NCBI GenBank assembly: GCA_019321725.1
Contig: CM033124.1
Coordinates: 9,672,001 to 9,736,000 of the forward strand
Reading direction: 5' to 3'
Source of the DNA: Paulownia fortunei
Lineage: Eukaryota > Streptophyta > Magnoliopsida > Lamiales > Paulowniaceae
DNA: 64,000 bases
Made by a program: the position numbers and the translations under genes. The stretch's first letter is position 1; each line of letters starts with the position of its first letter. Positions 56,013 to 64,000 of the stretch are shown here, piece by piece. The notes under the pieces are model-generated. The model saw nothing but the letters and a program-made list of their open reading frames with translations, had not been told where the DNA came from and ran no database searches.

Positions 56013-57075
56013 TCAAGTAACAAGTTCAATTGTGGACAAAATAAGAAATTTGAAAAAACAATGTGGCAGAGTCAGAGAGAGGATGAGGTACTTATTGCGT
56101 GCCTGAAAGACATAGTGGCTGGAGGTGGAAAGCTAATAATGGCATCAAAGTTGGGTAACTTCAATTTCTCGAACAAAATATGGCAAAATTATTTCCTGGA
56201 ACCAATCTATGAGCAATTCCCCACACCAACTCCATACTCAATGTTTGAAAAAAAAAACTATGGGTCTTTTGCAAAGATTGCAAAATGGAATTAGGTGGAA
56301 TAACAACAAGAAGATGGAAGAAGCTACTGATGAGCCTTGAGAATCAATTGTCAATGTACTATTTACACATACATGAATGGAATTTAATTCCCTATTCATT
56401 GCTCATTATCTATTTATAGTTGTATGCAATTGTTGGTGTTCTTAGTGACTATTTACATGCATATGATATTGTGTAACAAATTTGAACATAAAAATGATGC
56501 GCTCATTTTGTTTCATAGATAGACTTGAATACATACCTTATGAGATTTAAAGCTTGGACATACAATCAAAATTGGTGCGAGATTTTTGAGAAGGACAGAG
56601 CTATGAGGGAGCAAGCCGAGGATATAATAGATGCAGTCACTAAGTTATTAACTACGAATAAAACCAAGAACAAGGAAATGAGAGCTAATTTCAATATATT
56701 ATTTGATTATTTCAAGTATGAAACTGAAACAAACTCAGTGTGTCAACTTCTCAGTAGCAGGAACGAGAAGAAAAATAGTGATAAGAAGAGAAAGTCAACA
56801 AACAAAAATGAAGGTCTTTTTGAATTATTAAGTACTATCGAAATATTAAAGCTAGATTGGGTATATTGCACGTCGAATCAGGTATGAGTATGATGTGTCA
56901 AGCGCAATGAAGGAAGTGTTTGAGGTTATTGGGAATATTCGTAGACAGACTTTGTAAGGGAATTTTGTTGGTTTTGAGGCTGTTGGTGAAAAATAATGAG
57001 GATTTAGAGTTGTCCTCTAGCTTGCTGGAAGAGGCAAGAGCTGAATTTGTAAGAATGACGCTTGCTAAGAGATTA
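56013..57075 (+). pseudogene. Harbinger-associated Myb/SANT-like DNA-binding protein, decayed
   Basis: The first part reads WQSQREDEVLIACLKDIVAG (about 56062-56121) and, after a frameshift, LQFLEQNMAKLFPG and AIPHTNSIL (about 56158-56240). This matches the Myb/SANT-like domain of the second protein of plant Harbinger elements and its host relatives. After a probable intron (about 56360-56520) comes YNQNWCEIFEKDRAMREQAE with DIIDAVTKLL (56555-56650), the usual second block (IFGKDRA...GxxAxxxxD). Then there is a Lys/Glu-rich stretch and a C-terminal part with SSAMKEVFEVIGNI (about 56898-56940). Frameshifts and stops break it. In this superfamily the protein cooperates with the transposase in DNA binding; both lie here on the same strand. 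Confidence 0.68.
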
Positions 57076-58289
57076 TGACTATTTTTAAGTGACTAATTCG
57101 GAGATTATGTTGCAAACAATATTTATCTTCTATTGACTAGTTTTGAAGCACATATTTTGTATTTTTGGGAACATGTTTTGTTGAGTTTCATTAATTATGT
57201 ATTGACTATTTTTGGGTTAATGTTGGGATAACTAACCAGTTGATGTATGTATATACAAACATGTTGGATTTTCTACCTGTGATGTATTGCACCTTGTTTA
57301 ATCAGTGATGTTTTTTATATTATGACAAACTTTTCTAGTAATGTATTTGCACAATGTTGTATCAATGTTGTTTTTTAACAATGTATTTGCACCATGCTGA
57401 AGCATTTTGTTGACTATCTAGTTGAATTTGTGTGATGTTGTTATGTATTTAGGTTATCTTTATGTATTCATATATCCGTGTGATGTTATATATTTTAGTC
57501 TAAAGTTATGTTTCAAGCTTATGGTTTCATCTTTTATATTATGTGATGCTAAAGTGGATGGAGTAACTCCACACGACCAAAATATATCAGTATATTTTCA
57601 CCATTTATGTGAAAAATAATTACATGATTCAACTAAAAGATGGAAAAAAATAAATACAAACATGTTTTATTTATACATTTTCCTTAAAACTAAACAAAAA
57701 AACCTAACTTGCATACAAAACTCATTAATTAAAACCTAAGTTAAATGAAATGGCATCTAAGCACAAAATACACAGAAAACTCCCACTTGAGTGGCGCTTA
57801 GTCTCCAGGCTCCAGGCTCTAGGCTCCCTGCAATAGCACCGAGGTGCCAATGTTACAATTTTCAGCAGTTAGGCCATGGTGGAATGGTGCCTAGGCGCTA
57901 ACTCTTCCTTAGGTAAATTTTCTTTATTTCATTCATTTACTCTAGGATCGTCACAATTTGGTTCATCTTTCTACTTCTTACAAAATATCAACAAAGACTG
58001 AAATGCCACAATAGTTGCTTGAAAAAAAATCAAATCACATCCATCACTCAGATAATTTTATAAAGTCATTAGTCTCCCATTTTTTTAAAACACAATTAAC
58101 CAAATAGCAAAATACAAAGAAGCAAATAACGACCTACTAAAATGAAAGCGATTTTAACATAAAGAAAAATAAAACACCCCTAAACTTAAATAAGACATCA
58201 AGCAGCATCACAAAGGGCTGGTCTACCCTCATCAACGAAAAAAGATGGTGGAACTAGACAGTAGCAACTCCCATTAATAGGCCAATTAA
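57076..58289. other. Spacer
   Basis: Mostly AT-rich. 57785-57915 is GC-richer with GGCTCCAGGCTCTAGGCTCC and GGTGCCTAGGCGC, the same word set as the tandem array at 60158-60474, so the two may be parts of one element that lies between them. Confidence 0.45.
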
Positions 58290-59095
58290 TTGAAATAACT
58301 AAGTTATAGTTGTGTCACTCTTCAACTTATATGCCCAATGTATCATATTATAACGATGCTCATGACTAGTTTCCCTGCTGAGCTTATGGACCTCTCTACA
58401 AAGGGTATGACTCATAACGAATGTCATGGACCTTGTGACGAAAGTTAGAAATAGATCCTGGTGCCGCAGCTTGTGGAACAATATCCAAATGGGACACGAA
58501 AGCTATTGTTGGCGGTGTTGATGAATCACTGGGAGATATAGCATGAAGTTTAAATAGATTTGCTGGCTCAAACAAAATAATAAACCTTACCCCAAAAGGA
58601 TATAGTGCAGCGCCTTCCCAAGTCATGTAGCACAATGTAGTTTGATAATCCATTATAGTATGTGGATGCTTAAAAATCTCATCATCATCCCACTAAACTC
58701 CTATGTGTTGACATAGATCATAAATTAAAGAAGGAAGAGGTAGATCATCTATCATAGACCCTATATAATGTAGAGAATGAACTACTGAATCACTCTACTG
58801 ACATTAATGATCAAGTTATGTATGATAGCATAAAATAAAATGACTCTATCCTGGGTAACATCACTAGGAAGATTGGTACGCATCAACTTGGGATAGATAA
58901 AAAGTTCCAGGCTCGGCCCCACTGACTAAGGTCCCTGGTGGGAAAAGAAAGTGTGATGGCATAGGTTCAATGGGAAGCTTTCCATTGTGCTCCAAAATGG
59001 AAAATGACTCGAAGGATCTCATCTTTATCATAATTAGCAAAAAGTGTGGAATACTCATCCTCCTCTCTATCTGAAAAGTGATAGTATTCATTGAC
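58290..59095 (-). pseudogene. 'Putative plant transposon protein'-type frame, decayed
   Basis: Minus-strand pieces read, in order, GKLPIEPMPSHFLFPPGTLV (about 58985-58925), then RVILFYAIIHNLIINVSRVI (about 58855-58795), LPLPSLIYDLCQHIGV with WDDDEIFKHP (about 58745-58660), YMTWEGAALYPFG, and SREI/T-x-EHRYNMIHWA (about 58365-58320). The order 'LxYAIxxNxxxNxxxVI ... FPSLIxxLCxxxGV' recalls a domain found in many decayed plant retroelement-like proteins of unknown role. Stops separate the parts. No integrase or reverse transcriptase was seen beside it. Assignment rests on recalled pattern only. Confidence 0.5.
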
Positions 59096-60157
59096 GGTCC
59101 ACCGATAGAAGAAGACCTATTTGCTTCCGAACAAAGACTTTATTTTTCTTGTGATCGAGTGCATTAGTATAGAACTCATTAACAATACTAACAATAGTTG
59201 GCTTATGTTTGCTACTGTCGATGCTCAATGATATTTAATGGCATTAGGAATGTGACTATCACTGCAGTCATCTAACTTAAAGCCTCATTCTAATATCAGA
59301 TTTTTATGCACCAAGAGTTTGTGGTACCGCCTATCTACATCTTCACTAGCAAAACAACTCTCATCATAGGTTTTAGAAGTAGTGGCCTTGGTCTTGCCAT
59401 TACCTTGCTCTGTTTCAGTGCCATTGCAATATTCCTACAAACTAAAAGAAGCACAAGTAAAACATGTGAACAATCTAAAGTTTACTACACGCCAATGCTC
59501 AAATACAAAAAAAGAGTCGGCACAAGACATCAATAAAGCACAATAAGATATAAAGCACATCCAAGCATTAAGCATTTGGTGTGTGAATAAGAAGCATGAC
59601 AGGTCTACAATGAACAGTGGTATAAATAGAAAGTTTCGATCATGCTTGGAGCACAAGGGGTCATTTTCATTACTATTGAAAAAGAAATGGAATAACACTA
59701 AAATAACATGTGTTTAATGTAGTTTTCATGCAAATAATTGTGCAATTTAGCTACATAAGGGAGACTATACACTCTAAAGAACTTAACGTCAACAAACACA
59801 TGGTGTGCACTTTATGTAACTCCCCAAATCATTGTAAATCTTATAAACCTTAACCAAGATTTTTCAAACAAACCACAGCTACACCAACAATATGCCAACA
59901 CACATCAACAATTAAATCCATATCTATTATTATTATAATTACCACAAGGTGTATTAAAACAAAAATGAGAAACTTACCAATGGAAATTAGTTGATGATGG
60001 TGCCTATGGGTGAAAGAATAAGGGAGTGGGATGTATATGCTGGTGTGTGCATGAGTGAGGAAGTATGAATGCTTGGTGTGTGCATGTGCGTGGGTGGTAG
60101 TGTGATATCAAGAATGGAGATGGAGTGTGTGTAACTGAAAAAGGGGTCTCTTGCCCT
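59096..60157. other. Region between transposon frame and tandem array
   Basis: No gene recognised. Short frames at 59306-59698 on both strands overlap and look compositional. Confidence 0.4.
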
Positions 60158-60474
60158 TAATGGCAATAAGTTGGAGCCTAAGCACTATGTTCTCAATTTG
60201 GTTAAACTAATAATGGCACCTAGGTGCAATAGCCAAAGCGCTAAGTTCTCAGTTTTGCTTAACTAATAACAGTGCCTAGGCACAATAAATGGGAGCCTAG
60301 ACTCTATCTTCTCTATTTTACTTAAGAAATTGGTGCTTAGGCATCATCGTGTCAATTTTGTTGGACTAAGAATGGCACTTGGGTGCAATAAGTTGACGCC
60401 TAGGCTCCAATGACTTAATTTTGCTGGACTAAGAATGGCGACTAGGTGCAGTTCCATAGCGCTTAGATGCTGAG
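60158..60474. repeat. Tandem array of about 55-65-bp units with CCTAGG core
   Basis: Five to six diverged units follow the pattern AATGGC.CCTAGGTGCAATA...GGAGCCTAG/GCGCTAAG...TTCTCAATTTTGCTTAACTAA. Each carries one or two short near-palindromes; GTGCCTAGGCAC at 60272-60283 is a perfect 12-bp one. It lies upstream (minus strand) of the transposon-like frame at 58290-59095, a place where sub-terminal transposase-binding repeats or a promoter would be expected. Confidence 0.75.
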
Positions 60475-60660
60475 TAATAATATCATTTATTATAACAAAT
60501 ACCATTTTTATTCGCCATATATATATAATACAAGCAAGCATATGTGACTATCCGACTTGTCTTGGTAACAATAGTAGTGTACACACAACTTGTACTATAG
60601 TGCAATGAAATTTGAAAAAACAACAAACATAACTAAGATATATAGGTAATAAGTAGACGC

Positions 60661-60685
60661 ACTCCATACTCCATACTCCATACTC
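60661..60685. repeat. ACTCCAT microsatellite
   Basis: Three and a half copies of the 7-bp unit ACTCCAT. Confidence 0.9.
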
Positions 60686-60929
60686 TAGTTAAATAAACCA
60701 CAAAAGCTACCAATATTACATAATCCAAGAACACTAGTTCGTCAGGTTGAAAGAGGTTGTCAAGCTTCCAGCTTTGTTTATTAGGCTATATTTATTCATC
60801 TTTACATCAAAATTAATTTTTTTCCCTTTAAACGGACCAAACATATACCTAGCTAGTAGAACATTAGTTGATGCCTCATCAGTTGGTATGTTTTGACCTG
60901 CAACATATCATGACTCTCTTTGGTTGCAA

Positions 60930-61135
60930 TGTTACCAACAAACACTTTGGAAACCACTTCATTTCATCGTCGACAATATGAATGATATTAGGGGGATGTT
61001 GCAGTGGGCTATGGCCTACAAAAGTGTCAACATCGTCACTAGAGATGTTGATGAAATTACCATTGTCATACTGATCAATTTCATCTAATTTCTCAAATAG
61101 GATTCAAAGAGAGTCAAAACCAGGGTCACCTTGGC
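60930..61135 (-). pseudogene. Unrecognised coding-like fragment
   Basis: The minus strand reads a run with one stop that looks protein-like: LFEKLDEIDQYDNGNFINIS and DDVDTFVGHSPLQHPPNIIH followed by DDEMKWFPKC. Acidic and aromatic content and lack of AT-driven Lys/Asn/Phe runs set it apart from neighbours. I do not recognise a family; a transposon or captured gene fragment is most likely. Confidence 0.35.
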
Positions 61136-62138
61136 ATATATAGGCCTTTAACAAAAGAACTTCCTATAATAATACAATTGTACATATATTGTAATTATAA
61201 TATCAAAACATTTAATAGTATGAAATAAACTATCAAGGGTCTTAGAAATACTAGAACAGCGAAAATGCCCTGAAGGGCATAATGATCGAAATTCCATTAT
61301 TTTGTGGAAAATAGGTAAATATGGGAAAAATAATGAGAAAATGCCAAAAATGATGTAGATGGCCTAGAACGACCAAAAATGATGAGAGATGCATGGGTAG
61401 ATGAAAATACCCTTGTTTGGAAAAATCATAAAAAGTATGAAAAATCATAAAGAATGAGAAAATGCATTGAATTGAATAATCAAGCCATATATTATTAACT
61501 ATCTAAAAAAATCAACCATTCTTGGCAATAATACCCCACTTATCAAACAATTACATCTAATCAATCCACCACTCCTAGCCATTTCTTAGGAGTCCATTCT
61601 CCATTCAGGCTTAGAGAGAGAGTTTCTAAGGCTAGAGTTAATAACATATAAAAAGAAAAGTAAAGCATACAATGCTCACGTCTTGTTAGCGAACCCAGAA
61701 TCCACTCTTGTAAAAATATTAAATGGGTTAAAGGATCGTTCATAAGGGCTGACCTGACCTTAAAAGTTCAAAAAGAAGAAAATAGATTTTTGGTTGGAGT
61801 GGTTTTCTTGTAAACTATCTATAATCAATGTAAATAGTTAACTCCCCTAGGATTAAGTCTCCACTTAGACAACAAATAAGAAAAAAAAACTCCATGTAAA
61901 AATAACATTAGAAAATTGAAGAGAAAGAGGGCTATTGTGATCAAGATTTAAATAACACCACCAATTAAAGAAGTTTTTGGATTGTGAATCAAAACCCCTT
62001 CTGTATATGATCAGGTCTAGATGAAAGTGAGCCTTCAAAGATATGAGAAACATCAATGATTTAACCATGGTAAAAGATCTGAATTATGATAAGTTTTCTT
62101 GAACTTGTCTCATGTGTATTGTGTTTAATTTTCGTCAT
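61136..62138. other. Spacer, probably including a copia-like LTR
   Basis: If the primer site at 62139 is real, the LTR should end at CA 62136-62137 and extend leftwards by some hundred bases. A start TG was not identified. No gene recognised. Confidence 0.35.
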
Positions 62139-62150
62139 TGGTATCAGAGT
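62139..62150 (+). promoter_or_regulatory. Copia-type primer-binding site (tRNA-iMet)
   Basis: TGGTATCAGAGT matches the common plant copia primer site TGGTATCAGAGC in 11 of 12 bases, complementary to the initiator Met tRNA 3' end. It lies two bases after a CA that could end the 5' LTR (…TTCGTCA). Confidence 0.6.
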
Positions 62151-64000
62151 CATATATAGTTGACTTCCTGATGTTATGTGGCTCTATTTAATGTATTAAA
62201 ATGCTTCATTTCATGCCATTATGTATGCAACCCGTTTTATAAAAGTTTGTGGGTCTTTAATGGCATATCTTGATATCTTTTATATTACACCGTAATTTTT
62301 TAATAGATGCATGCTTTTACATGGTAGAAGTAATCCGAAAAGTTTCATGATAATCTAGTTTATACATTATGAGATATTTTTATGCCCCAGGTTGAATAAA
62401 AGTTCAATTTTCATTCTATGAAGAATGGTTTTTGTTGTATGATATTTATATTGTTAGATTCCACTCGTCAAGGGCTTTCCAACCACATATTATACACAAA
62501 AATCGGCTTTAAAATGAGTGAGATATGGTCGTTTGAAGTTTATGTCGAATTCTAAATTTTTTGAAGATTCTAAAAAATGGGAAGAAGATGATGAATAGTT
62601 TTTTTCTACCTAATCTCACTCTTGGTGTCGGAGTATGTAGCACACATATTATGATACGATGCTCCAAATTGAAAATGGATACCACCATTGAATTTGAGAG
62701 ATTAAAAAATGGGGAAGTAGCCAATAAAAAATGACCAAAAATTAGAGAAAATGGTGTGTGGAGTACATGCGCTGCCGCGGACAGCAGCCTAGCCAATCTT
62801 GGTCTTAATTTGGTCCCGGCGCATGTAGGCTATTTTCAGTGGCCGTTTTTTACCAAAAAAAATACTGTTATGCTCAAAATTTAATTTCCTATTTTTTTGT
62901 AAATTAAAATTAATTTTTTAGTTGATAAAAATATTGGATAAAAAATTTTATATTGTAAAATTTGGTGAAAATTAAGAAAAATATTTTTTGAGCGAGAAAA
63001 ATTCTAAAATCTTTTTCTGTAAATTTTGGAAAATCATTTTGAGATATTGGATACTCAATGGAGGTATTAGGATACTTACACTTTTTTTTCTCAATTTGTA
63101 GAGCACATAGAAAATTTATTTTCTGTGATAAGTCTATAAAATTGAGTGTAGACTGAAATATTATGATTATAAGTGACAAATACTTGCACAATATGATATG
63201 ATTATTAAGATTGGCTTTGTGGCCAAATCTAATATATTTTTTTCTATTTTTTATATTTATGGTGGTTGTTGGACGAATGTATAATATCTTGAGAATTTTG
63301 AAAGCCTTAATGAAGATAATTGATTGTATGTTAACATATTTATTGACATAAAATAACATATTTAATTTGTACCATGGAATTATGCATTCTATATAATGCT
63401 TGAAATTTATGAGAGCATGATTATGTTGGAATTTATGAAAATTATGAATGCATATTTATTTTGAGTTTCATACATTCAATATGATAGTACATGTTTATCT
63501 ACTTATGTGAATGACAAAATATGTTCTTGTATGTATGATTACATTATGTTATGTAGTTTAGTGGGAGTTTTAAGGTTGGAAGAATTTTAGTAATTCTCAC
63601 CTAAAACTTTTGAGATTTTGTACTATGAAGTTAAATTTGTGATAGTGAACATTTTGATATAGATGATGATTGGGAACTATGTGACCTTTCGAATCTGTAC
63701 ATTATGGCGAATTATCATAAATGTCAATTTGTGAAGTATAAAATCAAATGTATAGATGGACGAATTTATGATCTCTCTATAATTGATGACCATGACAACT
63801 AAATCATATGTGTATTTATTGGCAATAGTTATAACACTAGATGGTAATAGATGTCGCACTTATAATTGAGTTAAATGCTCTAGAGAGTATCAACCAAGTC
63901 ATGTAAGATTTAGTGTGGATCATACTACTCAACAGAGGAAACACCAACAATTTTACCAAAAGTGAAAAAGAGAATACACTACTTATACTATTTAGGTAAA
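62151..64000. other. Possible leader of a copia-like element, no gene seen
   Basis: AT-rich sequence after the primer site. No copia gag or polymerase motif appears before the window ends. Long open stretches here (for example minus strand 62910-63359) are compositional, rich in Ile, Lys, Asn and Phe. Confidence 0.4.

Noticed and set aside
62910..63359. 149-residue minus-strand frame
   Set aside because: Dominated by Ile, Lys, Asn and Phe from A/T-rich DNA; no motif.

Overview
This window is nuclear DNA of a flowering plant, most likely a core eudicot. The support is two plant-type genes with GT-AG introns (a cytosolic HSC70 and the mitochondrial succinate-CoA ligase alpha subunit), a land-plant membrane-protein family member, very AT-rich spacers, and a dense set of plant transposon families (Ty3/gypsy with a tRNA-Asp primer site, PIF/Harbinger, hAT, Mutator-like and CACTA-type MITEs). 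I cannot name the species.

Layout. 1-14.4 kb is a nested transposon stack. An old fold-back (long inverted repeat) element at about 2090-14360 was split by a 10.4-kb, minus-strand Ty3/gypsy retrotransposon (2644-13080) with LTRs, a 5-bp target duplication, a tRNA-Asp primer site, decayed gag and protease, an RNase H tail and an integrase. That element was then hit by a 528-bp hAT MITE (8158-8685) flanked by an exact 8-bp duplication. Between integrase and 3' LTR the retrotransposon carries a nearly full-length, intronless, decayed copy of a LOG (cytokinin-activating phosphoribohydrolase) gene on its own sense strand. 14.4-17.6 kb is spacer. 17630-18589 is an intact single-exon gene for a small membrane-anchored plant protein of unknown function. 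18.6-23.9 kb is spacer with a CACTA-type MITE. 23944-26505 (minus) is an intact two-exon HSC70 with a TATA box and a possible heat-shock element. 26.8-33.2 kb is spacer with a 1.16-kb Mutator-like fold-back element (exact 9-bp target duplication) and a candidate solo LTR. 33212-47961 (minus) is the seven-exon succinate-CoA ligase alpha gene, spread over 14.7 kb by long introns that carry several tandem duplications, including an 852-bp higher-order repeat in intron 1.

48-64 kb is again a transposon graveyard: two hAT-type MITEs with 8-bp target duplications, a copia-like LTR/primer-site remnant, a decayed PIF/Harbinger element with both its transposase and its Myb/SANT-like protein, a minus-strand 'plant transposon protein'-type remnant with tandem repeats rich in CCTAGG, and a second copia-like primer-binding site near the right edge.

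Only three protein-coding genes look functional. They act separately: protein folding in the cytosol (HSC70), the TCA-cycle step at succinyl-CoA in mitochondria (succinate-CoA ligase alpha), and an unknown membrane role. The most unusual object is the LOG copy inside the gypsy element. No rRNA, tRNA, CRISPR array or bacterial-type operon was seen.
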